Assembly: GCA_903930745.1 (NCBI GenBank)
Contig: CAIYZX010000031.1
Location: 1 to 16,957 of the forward strand
DNA: 16,957 bases
DNA from: an uncultured Chloroflexota bacterium
GTDB lineage: Bacteria > Chloroflexota > Limnocylindria > Limnocylindrales > CSP1-4
Direction: 5' to 3'
Made by a program: the position numbers and the translations under genes. Position 1 is the first letter of the stretch. Every line of letters starts with the position of its first letter. The notes beneath the pieces were generated by a model. The model was not told the origin of the DNA. It made no database searches and worked only from the letters and a program-made list of their open reading frames with translations. Shown here piece after piece: positions 8,814 through 15,726 of this stretch.

Positions 8814-8829
8814 CCGGAGCCATCTCCGG
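8814..8829 (+). terminator. Hairpin between the DUF2339 gene and secD, terminator or operator
   Basis: CCGGAG (8814-8819) pairs with CTCCGG (8824-8829) across the 4-nt loop CCAT, with a possible extra G-T pair outside. It lies 38 nt after the DUF2339 stop and directly abuts the candidate -10 hexamer of secD. It may end the upstream transcript or act as a symmetrical protein-binding site over the secD promoter. There is no T-tract. Confidence 0.4.
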
Positions 8830-8835
8830 TACCAT
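8830..8835 (+). promoter_or_regulatory. Candidate -10 hexamer for a leaderless secD transcript
   Basis: TACCAT fits the TANNNT form of a -10 element and ends 9 nt before the secD ATG at 8845. The bases between are CCCGCCCCG, with no Shine-Dalgarno sequence. This geometry is what is expected for leaderless mRNAs, which are common in several high-GC bacterial phyla. A convincing -35 box is not visible. Confidence 0.4.
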
Positions 8836-8844
8836 CCCGCCCCG

Positions 8845-10230
8845 ATGCGACGCGCCGGTCCGATCCTGATTGTTGTCATTGGCCTGCTTGCCTTCGTGGC
8901 GGCGTTCTTCCCCGTGCCCATGCCGGCCGTGGGGTCCAACGCCACACCGCGGGTGCTCGAGACGAAGCTTGGTCTCGACCTGCGAGGCGGCCTCCGCCTG
9001 GAGTACCAGGTGCTTCCCGTGGACGGGAAGTTCCCCACCCGCGACGATCTCAACATCGTCCGGTCCATCATCCTGAGCCGCGTCGACGCTTCGGGCGTCG
9101 CGGAGCCGCAGGTGGTGATCCAGGGAACGGACCGGATCATCGTGGAGATGCCCGGCCTCCAGGACCCGGACCAGATCCGCAAGCTCGTGGGCACCACGGG
9201 CCGCCTTGACTTCGTCCCGCTGGGCAGCACGCCCGCGGGCGCCGGCCAGCAGCTGAACGATGCGTGGGTGTCCACGCCCTGTTCGGACACGGTGGTGGAG
9301 AACTGCGTGCTGTTCTCGGGCGACCAGCTCGCCGCCGCCAGCATCGGCGCGGACCAGACCGGTCGCCGCACGGTGGACTTCACGCTGAAGGCGGAAGGCA
9401 AGGACAAGTTCGCCAAGTACACGGCGTCGCACGTGCGCGACTACTTCGCGATCGTGCTGGACGGCAAGGTCATCAGCGCCCCCGTGATCAACGAGTCCAT
9501 CCCGGGAGGCCAGGTGCAGATCAGCCAGGGTGGCATTGGGGGCTACCCGCTGGCCGAGGCCCAGAGCCTGGTCACGATCCTCCAGTTCGGCCAGCTGCCG
9601 TACCCGATCCAGGAGCTTGCGAACACGAGCGTCAGCCCCACCCTGGGTGAGTCGTTCCTGCGACAGAGCCTGTTCGCCGGCCTGATCGCGATCCTGCTCG
9701 TCATCCTGTTCATGCTGGTGCAGTACCGTCTGCCGGGCCTCGTCGCGAGCGGCGCGCTGATCTACTACACGATCGTGGTCTACGCGATCTTCCGGCTCAT
9801 CCCGGTCACGATGACCCTGGCCGGGATCGCGGGCTTCGTCCTCTCGGTGGGCATGGCGGTTGACGCCAACATCCTCATCTTCGAGCGGACGAAGGAGGAG
9901 CTCCGGCTTGGCAAGAGCCTGCCGGCGGCGGTCGAGGCGGGCTTCAACCGGGCCTGGAACTCGATCCTCGACTCCAACGTGTCGAGCTTGATCACGGCAA
10001 CCATCCTGTTCCTCTTCGGGTCCTCCACGATCCGCGGCTTCGGCCTCGTGCTGATCCTGGGCGTGCTCGTCTCGATGTTCACGGCCGTCACCGTGACGCG
10101 GACGATGCTGCGCGCCGTGGTCGCGCGGCCGGGTGCGCGCCGCGCATCGCTGTTCGGCCTGTCGGAGGAGGAGTACCTGGCCCGCCCCACCGGCCGTGGC
10201 CTTCGTGGTGAGGGTCGCGGGCGTGTTTGA
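8845..10230 (+). CDS. secD: Protein translocase subunit SecD
   Basis: SecD works with SecF and SecYEG in the cytoplasmic membrane and uses the proton-motive force to pull exported proteins out of the channel. The 461-residue product has an N-terminal membrane segment (about 5-25), the family motif LGLDLRGGLRLEYQV at about 45-60, a large external P1 region, and five C-terminal membrane segments starting near residue 280. The TM motif GMAVDANILIFER contains D340, the conserved membrane Asp implicated in proton transport (also D340 in Thermus SecDF, from memory). Two cysteines in the external domain, C146 and C154, could form a small disulfide loop. ATG 8845 is the natural start because it directly precedes the first membrane helix. 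The stop overlaps the secF start by 8 nt, so the two are co-translated. Confidence 0.96.
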   Translation: MRRAGPILIVVIGLLAFVAAFFPVPMPAVGSNATPRVLETKLGLDLRGGLRLEYQVLPVDGKFPTRDDLNIVRSIILSRVDASGVAEPQVVIQGTDRIIVEMPGLQDPDQIRKLVGTTGRLDFVPLGSTPAGAGQQLNDAWVSTPCSDTVVENCVLFSGDQLAAASIGADQTGRRTVDFTLKAEGKDKFAKYTASHVRDYFAIVLDGKVISAPVINESIPGGQVQISQGGIGGYPLAEAQSLVTILQFGQLPYPIQELANTSVSPTLGESFLRQSLFAGLIAILLVILFMLVQYRLPGLVASGALIYYTIVVYAIFRLIPVTMTLAGIAGFVLSVGMAVDANILIFERTKEELRLGKSLPAAVEAGFNRAWNSILDSNVSSLITATILFLFGSSTIRGFGLVLILGVLVSMFTAVTVTRTMLRAVVARPGARRASLFGLSEEEYLARPTGRGLRGEGRGRV

Positions 10231-11293
10231 CATCGTCGGGAAGCGCAACTGGTTCTTCGCGTTCTCCCTCGCCATCACCATCCCGGGCCTGATCTTCCTG
10301 CTGCTGGGTCCGGTGACCGGCGGCAAGGTTGGCCTGCAGTTCGCCATTGACTTCACCGGCGGCACCGTCTGGAGCATCCGGTTCGAGGACGGGAACGTCA
10401 CCCCGGACCAGGTGAAGGCGGTCGTGGTGGCCAATGGTCACGAGGCCACGGTGTCCAAGGCCGGCGACTTCATCGAGATCCGGACCAAGGATGCGGCGCT
10501 CGCCGCCCCGGCCCCGTCCGCCACGCCGCTCCCCACGGTCGCCCCGTCCGCGTCGTCATCGCCTGCGGCGTCGCCCTCCGCCTCTGCCGCGCCAAGCCCG
10601 TCCGCGTCGCCGATCTCCAACCTGCCGTCCGAGGGCAAGTTTGGCGCCCTGCGCTTCGCCCTCGAGGCCAAGTTCGGCAAGATCGCCGAGCAGGCCGCCC
10701 TTTCCTCGGTTGGTGCGGTCGTCTCGAGCGATCTCATCACCCAGGCCCTGACGCTGATCCTGGTCGGCTCCATCGGCATCCTGCTCTGGATCACCTACCG
10801 GTTCCGGGACTTCCGGATGGGCGTCACCGCGCTCGTCGCGCTCGTCCACGACGTGATCGTCGTGGTTGGCCTCTTCGCGATCCTCGGCACCCTCTTCGGC
10901 ATGCAGATCGACAGCCTCTTCGTGACGGCGATGCTCACGGTCATCGGCTTCTCGGTCCACGACACCATCGTGGTGTTCGACAGGATCCGCGAGAACCGGA
11001 GCCGCCACGCCGGCGAGCCCTTCGACCGGATCGTCAACCACTCGATCCTGCAGACGCTGGGCAGGTCCATCACCACCTCGCTGACCGTGGTGATCACGCT
11101 GCTGGCGCTGCTGCTCTTCGCCGGCCAGGCGATCGGCACGTTCGTGCTGGCGCTGCTCATCGGCATCGTCTCGGGCACCTACTCGTCCATCTTCAACGCG
11201 AGCCCGCTGCTCGTGGTCTGGCACCTCCGCGATGACGCGCAGCGTCTCGCCGAGCAGGCCGGCTCCCGCCCCAGCCGCCGCACCGCGTCGTGA
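10223..11293 (+). CDS. secF: Protein translocase subunit SecF with a low-complexity periplasmic insert
   Basis: SecF is the partner of SecD in the proton-driven SecDF complex. I chose GTG 10223, overlapping the secD stop by 8 nt, because the product (356 residues) then begins VFDIVGKRNWFF like typical SecF proteins, and GAGGG at 10210-10214 lies 8 nt upstream. GTGs at 10205 and 10208 are in-frame alternatives. Helix 1 is at about 11-29, followed by IDFTGGTVWSIRF, the conserved first external motif. Helices 2-6 occupy the C-terminal part, with GFSVHDTIVVFDRIREN containing D247. Unusually, residues about 91-130 of the external domain are a run of Ala, Pro and Ser (10493-10612), not seen in standard SecF. 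The insert probably forms a flexible linker outside the membrane. A hairpin lies 7 nt after the stop. Confidence 0.95.
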   Translation: MFDIVGKRNWFFAFSLAITIPGLIFLLLGPVTGGKVGLQFAIDFTGGTVWSIRFEDGNVTPDQVKAVVVANGHEATVSKAGDFIEIRTKDAALAAPAPSATPLPTVAPSASSSPAASPSASAAPSPSASPISNLPSEGKFGALRFALEAKFGKIAEQAALSSVGAVVSSDLITQALTLILVGSIGILLWITYRFRDFRMGVTALVALVHDVIVVVGLFAILGTLFGMQIDSLFVTAMLTVIGFSVHDTIVVFDRIRENRSRHAGEPFDRIVNHSILQTLGRSITTSLTVVITLLALLLFAGQAIGTFVLALLIGIVSGTYSSIFNASPLLVVWHLRDDAQRLAEQAGSRPSRRTAS

Positions 11294-11300
11294 TCCCGGG

Positions 11301-11317
11301 CCCGGTCGCAGACCGGG
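11301..11317 (+). terminator. Compact GC hairpin after secF, likely terminator
   Basis: CCCGGTC (11301-11307) and GACCGGG (11311-11317) form a perfect 7-bp stem with a 3-nt GCA loop, 7 nt beyond the secF TGA. A G-T pair could extend it. No T-run follows. Its position at the end of secDF and before recJ suggests a terminator or mRNA 3'-end stabiliser. Confidence 0.5.
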
Positions 11318-11350
11318 TGCCTCCGCAAGTCACAGACAAGCGCTTCGTGG

Positions 11351-11356
11351 CATGCT
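11351..11356 (+). promoter_or_regulatory. Candidate -10-like hexamer for a leaderless recJ transcript
   Basis: CATGCT lies 7 nt before the chosen recJ ATG, in a gap with no Shine-Dalgarno sequence. It keeps the A and T of TANNNT at positions 2 and 6 but not the first T. A GTCACA at 11329-11334, 16 nt upstream, could serve as a poor -35. The evidence rests on position only. Confidence 0.2.
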
Positions 11357-11363
11357 CCGCGCG

Positions 11364-13244
11364 ATGATCGAAGCACGCCACCGATGGGTGTTCCCCGACC
11401 CCCGCAAGCTGGACCCGGTTGAGCGCGACGCGGCCCGCAGCGCGGGACTCGGGCTCGTTGCGGCCACGGTGCTCGCGCGCCGCGGCGTCAGCGGGCGCGC
11501 AGCGCTCGATGCGTTCCTTGGACCTGCCGTCGCCGGCCTCCACGATCCACGGCTGCTCCCGGATTCGGACCGGCTGGTGGAGCGCGTCAAGCGCGCCATC
11601 GCGGCTCGCGAACGGGTCATGGTGTTCGGCGACTTCGATGCCGATGGGCTCACGGGCCTCGCCCAGCTCGTGCTCGCGTTCCGCCGTCTCGGCCTGGACA
11701 CCACGCCCTACGTCCCGTCCCGGCTTGACGAGGGTCACGGGCTCTCGCTCGCGGCCGTCGAGGCCGCCGTGGCCGGCGGAGTCACCCTCATCGTGACCGT
11801 GGACACGGGTTCCACCAGCGTCACGGAGGTGGCGGCAGCCGCCGATCGCGGGATCGACGTCCTCATCACGGACCACCATCACGTCCCGGACGTGCTGCCC
11901 AACGCGGTCGCCATCGTCAACGCCCATCGACCAGGGTCGCGCTACCCGGAGCCCAGCCTCACGGGCAGCGGCATCGCCTTCACCGTCGCCCGCCTGCTCT
12001 TCGGGGCCATCCGCGGGACGGAGGCCGAGGCGCTGGATCTCGCGGACCTCGCGTCCATCGGCACCGTCTCGGACGTGGCGCCCATCCTGGGCGAGAACCG
12101 GTCCATCGCGCGGCTGGGCCTCGAGCGGATGCGCACGGCGCCACGGCCGGGCATCGCGGCGCTGCTCGTCAAGGGCGGCGTGCAGCCGGGCGATGTCACG
12201 CTGGAGACCGTGGGCTTCGTGCTCGCCCCGCGCCTGAACGCCGCGGGCAGGGTGGGGGAGGCGCTGGACGCCGCACGGCTGCTGCTGGCGGCCACGCCCG
12301 AGGAGGCCGCGGAGCTCGCCGCCACCCTTGAGTCCGCCAACAGCACACGCCGGGACCTCATGCGGACAGCCATCGCCGACGCGCGTGCCGCCATCGGCCT
12401 CCCGGAGCCCGGGGCCGCGCCCGGCCAGCAGGCGCTGCCGGTCGAGGGTGCCGTGGAGGAGCCGTCCCGGGTCGTCGTCGGCGGCGGGCCAGAAGCGCCC
12501 GCCCTGCTCATCCATGGCCCCTGGGGCGTGGGCATCATCGGCCTCGTGGCGGGCAGGCTCGCCGACGAGACGGGGCGGCCCGCGGTGGTGGGCACGGTGA
12601 TCGGCGACGTGATCCGCGCCTCGTGCCGCTCGGACGGCCGCCTGCACCTGGCCGAGACGCTCACGGCCTGTGGGGACCTCTTCGTCCGCTTCGGCGGCCA
12701 CGCGGCAGCTGCCGGCTTCGAGCTGCCGCTGGACCGCTGGGATGCCTTCGTGGAGCGGTTCCTTGCGGCCGCGGAGACCCAGGCACCCGTTGACGCGCGC
12801 ACGCCGCTCGCGGTGGACCTTGCGCTCCCGGCCGCCTACGTGGACTACGACCTCTACCGCGACCTCGAGCGACTGGGGCCCTGTGGCAACGGGAACCCCG
12901 AGCCGCTCGTCGCCGTGCTCGGCCTCACCGTGTCACGCGTGCGGGCCGCGAACGGTGGCCACACCCAGCTCGTGCTCCGGCGTGATCGCGACGTCATCGA
13001 CGGCATCGCGTTCGGCCGGGCGGACCTGGCCGGCACCCTCGTGGAGGGTGACCGCGTGGACGTGGTCGCGAGACTCATGACCCGCAGGTTCGGCGGTCTC
13101 GAGACGCTCCAGCTCGAGGTCCGCGACGTTGCCGGCTCCGGCTCCCATCCGCGGGCGCGAGAGGTCCTGGAGCGTGCCGTCGCGCAGCCGTCCAACCCTG
13201 TCACCCCCGCCCACACCTCGGTGCTTCCCGGAGGACCCGCATGA
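11364..13244 (+). CDS. recJ: Single-stranded-DNA-specific exonuclease RecJ
   Basis: RecJ degrades single-stranded DNA 5' to 3' in recombination and mismatch or base-excision repair. The 626-residue product shows the DHH phosphoesterase motifs in order. Motif I is GDFDADG (D90, D92, D94), motif II is VTVDTGS, motif III is TDHHH (D170, H171, H172), and motif IV is ASIGTVSDVAP. The DHHA1 half has GVGIIGLVAGRL and FGGHAAAAGFEL, and a C-terminal OB-like domain follows (about residues 500-610). Between DHH and DHHA1 a Pro/Gly-rich stretch (about 345-379) looks longer than usual. ATG 11364 starts MIEARHRWVFPDP; ATG 11352 is an in-frame alternative. The terminal TGA overlaps the ATG of the next gene (ATGA), so translation is probably coupled. 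Confidence 0.95.
   Translation: MIEARHRWVFPDPRKLDPVERDAARSAGLGLVAATVLARRGVSGRAALDAFLGPAVAGLHDPRLLPDSDRLVERVKRAIAARERVMVFGDFDADGLTGLAQLVLAFRRLGLDTTPYVPSRLDEGHGLSLAAVEAAVAGGVTLIVTVDTGSTSVTEVAAAADRGIDVLITDHHHVPDVLPNAVAIVNAHRPGSRYPEPSLTGSGIAFTVARLLFGAIRGTEAEALDLADLASIGTVSDVAPILGENRSIARLGLERMRTAPRPGIAALLVKGGVQPGDVTLETVGFVLAPRLNAAGRVGEALDAARLLLAATPEEAAELAATLESANSTRRDLMRTAIADARAAIGLPEPGAAPGQQALPVEGAVEEPSRVVVGGGPEAPALLIHGPWGVGIIGLVAGRLADETGRPAVVGTVIGDVIRASCRSDGRLHLAETLTACGDLFVRFGGHAAAAGFELPLDRWDAFVERFLAAAETQAPVDARTPLAVDLALPAAYVDYDLYRDLERLGPCGNGNPEPLVAVLGLTVSRVRAANGGHTQLVLRRDRDVIDGIAFGRADLAGTLVEGDRVDVVARLMTRRFGGLETLQLEVRDVAGSGSHPRAREVLERAVAQPSNPVTPAHTSVLPGGPA
13230..13235 (+). promoter_or_regulatory. 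Shine-Dalgarno GGAGGA for the propeller gene, inside the recJ 3' end
   Basis: GGAGGA lies 5 nt before ATG 13241 and within the last recJ codons. With the ATGA overlap it fixes the start of the downstream gene and supports re-initiation by ribosomes finishing recJ. Confidence 0.7.
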
Positions 13245-14491
13245 CCAGCATCCCGCGTGGGCCGCGCCAGCGCCCAACGCCCCGCGAGCCGTACGGCGGC
13301 ACCCCGTCGGGGCTTCCCATCGCGGCGATCGTGTCGGTGGTGGGCCTGCTGGTGGTCGCCATCGTGACGTTCTCGCTCGGCTCCGGCGACCTGCCCTTCG
13401 GGATCGGTGGCGGCGGGGGGGGCGGTGGCACCGGCCCTGGCCAGAGCGGCAAGCCTGACGTGGCGCGCACGCCAACGCCGTCCAACGTTGTCGTCGTGCC
13501 CTCGGAGGACCCGGGCGTCAAGGTCCCGGGCACCATCGTCTATGCCAAGGACGGCAACATCTGGCTCCAGTCCAACGGCGAGGCCACACAGCTCACCAAC
13601 AGCGGGCGGGACAGCATGCCGTCCTTCTCCGAGGACGGCCAGGCCGTCTACTTCGTGCGGACTCGCCAGGACGACGGTCTTTGGAGCGTCAGCGGCGTGC
13701 TGAAGAAGTACGTGCTGGACATCCCGTCCATCCTGCGCGTGCCGGTTTCGGGCGGCACTCCCACCAAGATCCTCGATGGCGTCGTTGACCCCGCGGGCTC
13801 CTGGAAGTGGATGGGCTTCATTCGCGGGCCGGTGATCTCACCGGACGGCAAGACCGTCGCGATGGTGAGCGATCTGCCCGACCCCACGCGCAGTGACGTG
13901 ACGCTCAAGCTCCTCAACGTGGCCAACGGCAGGATCACGGACCTCGGTCTCTCGCAGCGCCCGCCGCTTGGGCACCAGGACGCCACGTGGCGCCCGGACG
14001 GGCTGAAGCTCGCGTACGTCTTCGCCGATCGCGATGGGGCCAAGGGCACGCCCAGCATCTGGGCGTGGGACATCAAGACGAAGAAGAGCAGGCAGATCAC
14101 GGGTCCGGGCTACCTGCAGCCGTCGTACTCGCCGGACGGCAGGTATATCGCCGCGACGAAGACGTCGGCGTTCGGCACGGACGTCGTCATCATCGATACC
14201 TCCACGGGTGCCGAGCTCCTGAAGCTGACCGACGACGGGGCATCCTGGGCGCCCTCGTGGTCCCCGGCAGGCGACCAGGTGGCCTTCCTGCACGTGGACG
14301 GCCAGGTCGTGGACCTGCGCCTCGTGCAGCTCGCCGGGTCGGCACCGTCGTGGACCGTGGGCGAGACGATCGACCTGACGAGCGCGGCCGGCCTGGACGG
14401 CATCTCGCGCCCGGACTGGCACATCCCGGCGGACCAGCTCCCGGCTCCGGCGCCTGCCACCCCGGCCCCCAGCGCGAGCACCACGCCTTGA
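13241..14491 (+). CDS. Membrane-anchored TolB/PD40-type beta-propeller protein
   Basis: This 416-residue protein has a short basic N-terminus, one hydrophobic segment at about 25-46 (LPIAAIVSVVGLLVVAIVTF), and a Gly-run linker near 57-64. From about residue 95 to 395 there are repeated beta-propeller blades. Blade motifs such as DSMPSFSEDGQAVYFV, GPVISPDGKTVAMVS, QPSYSPDGRYIAAT and WAPSWSPAGDQVAFL are PD40/TolB-like. A Pro/Ala tail ends the protein. The topology predicts an outward-facing propeller tethered to the membrane. TolB-like propellers bind proteins or ligands, but no Tol-Pal system is seen here, so no specific role can be assigned. It starts in a 4-nt ATGA overlap with recJ and ends in a 4-nt TTGA overlap with pyrF. 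An eight-G run at 13415-13422 lies within the coding sequence. Confidence 0.85.
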   Translation: MTSIPRGPRQRPTPREPYGGTPSGLPIAAIVSVVGLLVVAIVTFSLGSGDLPFGIGGGGGGGGTGPGQSGKPDVARTPTPSNVVVVPSEDPGVKVPGTIVYAKDGNIWLQSNGEATQLTNSGRDSMPSFSEDGQAVYFVRTRQDDGLWSVSGVLKKYVLDIPSILRVPVSGGTPTKILDGVVDPAGSWKWMGFIRGPVISPDGKTVAMVSDLPDPTRSDVTLKLLNVANGRITDLGLSQRPPLGHQDATWRPDGLKLAYVFADRDGAKGTPSIWAWDIKTKKSRQITGPGYLQPSYSPDGRYIAATKTSAFGTDVVIIDTSTGAELLKLTDDGASWAPSWSPAGDQVAFLHVDGQVVDLRLVQLAGSAPSWTVGETIDLTSAAGLDGISRPDWHIPADQLPAPAPATPAPSASTTP

Positions 14492-15366
14492 CGACGACCT
14501 ATCTCGCGCGCCTCGCCGCCCGGACCGCCGCCACCGGCACGGTGCTGTGCCTGGGCGTGGACCCGGACCCGGCGGCCCTGCCGGCCGGCTTCCCGGCCAC
14601 GCTCGCGGGCGTGGAGCGCTTCGCCCGGCTCATCGTGGAGGCGGCCATCCCATTCGCGGCGGCGGTCAAGCCCAACCTCGCCTTCTTCGAGGCGCACGGC
14701 GCCGAGGGTGTCGCCGCCCTGGAGCGCCTGCGCGCGCTCGTCCCCTCTGATGTCCCGTTCGTCGCGGACGCGAAGCGTGGCGACATCGGCACCACCGCGG
14801 CCAGGCAGGCCACCGCCCTCTTCGACATCCTGGGGGCAGACGCCGTCACCGTGAACCCGTACCTGGGCGAGGAGGCGATCCAGCCCCTGCTCGAGCGCCG
14901 CGACCGGTACGCCTACGTGCTCTGCCGGACGTCCAATCCGGGCGCCGCAGAGCTCCAGGGACTCCAGGTTGCCGAGGATCCGGAATCGGATCGTCCTGCG
15001 GAGCCGCTCTACGCCCGCGTGGCCAGGCTCGCCTCCACGTGGGGTCCCGGTGACACCGTGGGCCTCGTGGTTGGCGCAACGGCACCGGCCGAGCTCGCCG
15101 CGATCCGCGAGGTTGCGCCCACGCTTGGCCTCCTCGTTCCGGGCGTGGGCGCCCAGGGCGGCGAGATCGCCCCGGTGCTTGCCGCCGGCCCCGCGACGGC
15201 GGGCCTCGCGGGGGCCGGCATCGGCGGGGGGCTGCTCGTCAACGTGTCCCGCGGCGTCGCCCGCGCCGCCCTGGATGCGCCGGCCGCCGGTGCGTCCGCG
15301 GACCCTGGCGAGCGCATCGCCGCCGCCGCTCGCGAGTGGGCCGCCATGCTCGCTGTGCTACGCTGA
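14488..15366 (+). CDS. pyrF: Orotidine 5'-phosphate decarboxylase, type 2 subfamily
   Basis: This enzyme decarboxylates OMP to UMP, the last step of de novo pyrimidine synthesis, in the cytoplasm. The 292-residue product shows LCLGVDPDP near the N-terminus, AAVKPNLAFFEAHG, and the catalytic DAKRGDIGTTA motif with D94, K96 and D99. It also has a late GVGAQGGE phosphate-binding loop. The FFEAHG segment, length and loop pattern fit the longer type-2 PyrF group. The frame is open far upstream, but TTG 14488 is the best start: it yields a normal N-terminus (TTTYLARLAARTAATGTV) and overlaps the previous stop as TTGA. No strong Shine-Dalgarno is visible, consistent with coupling to the propeller gene. 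No other pyrimidine genes are in the window. Confidence 0.94.
   Translation: MTTTYLARLAARTAATGTVLCLGVDPDPAALPAGFPATLAGVERFARLIVEAAIPFAAAVKPNLAFFEAHGAEGVAALERLRALVPSDVPFVADAKRGDIGTTAARQATALFDILGADAVTVNPYLGEEAIQPLLERRDRYAYVLCRTSNPGAAELQGLQVAEDPESDRPAEPLYARVARLASTWGPGDTVGLVVGATAPAELAAIREVAPTLGLLVPGVGAQGGEIAPVLAAGPATAGLAGAGIGGGLLVNVSRGVARAALDAPAAGASADPGERIAAAAREWAAMLAVLR
15359..15364 (+). promoter_or_regulatory. Candidate -10 hexamer for tatA
   Basis: TACGCT, at the very end of pyrF and overlapping its stop, fits TANNNT. A start about 7-9 nt later would place the 14-bp palindrome at 15376-15389 just inside the transcript. No -35 match is visible at the usual distance, so this is tentative. Confidence 0.25.
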
Positions 15367-15375
15367 CCCGCGCGC

Positions 15376-15389
15376 TTCGGGTACCCGAA
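15376..15389. promoter_or_regulatory. Perfect 14-bp palindrome in the pyrF-tatA gap
   Basis: TTCGGGTACCCGAA is a perfect inverted repeat 9 nt after the pyrF stop and 31 nt before tatA. As DNA it could bind a dimeric regulator. As RNA it would make a 5-bp stem with a GTAC loop, a weak terminator at best. No T-tract follows. Confidence 0.4.
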
Positions 15390-15420
15390 CCCACCCCAAC
15401 GCCACGAGGACGTCTCCGCA

Positions 15421-15708
15421 ATGCTGCCGTTCAACATCGGACCCGGTGAGCTCATCATCGTCCTGATCATCGCGCTCATCGTCGTGGGCCCGGGCAAGCT
15501 GCCGGATGTCGGTTCGGCGCTGGGCAAGAGCATCCGCGAGTTCCGCAAGGCGGCGAGCGACGTGAAGGAGTCAACCAGCCTGGAGGCAAAGGCCACCCCG
15601 GCTGCCGAGGCAGCTCCGGCTCCCGCCGCCGCCCCGGCCGCCGCTGCTGCGGCACTCGCCGAGGAGGCTGCTCCCGCCGCCGACGAGCAGGCCGCCCCCA
15701 CCGCGTAA
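15421..15708 (+). CDS. tatA: Twin-arginine translocase subunit TatA
   Basis: TatA oligomerises to form the pathway through which TatC-bound folded substrates cross the membrane. The 95-residue product has the family layout: a short N-terminus with IGPGELIIVLIIALIVVG (one membrane helix), the hinge GPGKLPDVG, and an amphipathic helix GSALGKSIREFRKAASDVKE. The remaining 40 residues are an Ala/Pro/Glu-rich tail. The position before the hinge Gly, usually Phe (F39 in E. coli TatA), is V22 here. There is no second TatA/TatB gene in the window, so it may serve both roles. ATG 15421 is preceded by GAGGA at 15406-15410, 10 nt away. tatC follows 30 nt downstream with a hairpin between them. Confidence 0.93.
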   Translation: MLPFNIGPGELIIVLIIALIVVGPGKLPDVGSALGKSIREFRKAASDVKESTSLEAKATPAAEAAPAPAAAPAAAAAALAEEAAPAADEQAAPTA

Positions 15709-15726
15709 CGCAAGCCGCAGGCTGCG
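15709..15726 (+). terminator. Small hairpin between tatA and tatC, possible attenuator
   Basis: Immediately after the tatA TAA, CGCA-A-GCC (15709-15716) can pair with GGC-TGCG (15720-15726) around a GCA loop, giving 7 bp with one bulged A. It could slow read-through or protect tatA mRNA, which would suit the need for excess TatA over TatC. There is no T-tract. Confidence 0.3.

Noticed and set aside
10205..10222. Upstream GTG codons as alternative secF starts
   Set aside because: They add residues before the normal FDIVGKRNW start and have worse spacing from GAGGG at 10210-10214.
5686..10434. 1,582-codon open frame on the minus strand opposite the DUF2339, secD and secF genes
   Set aside because: It is antisense to three genes with clear family motifs. 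Its product is an Arg/Gly/Asp/His-rich sequence with no recognisable domain, as expected from the strong codon bias of high-GC DNA.
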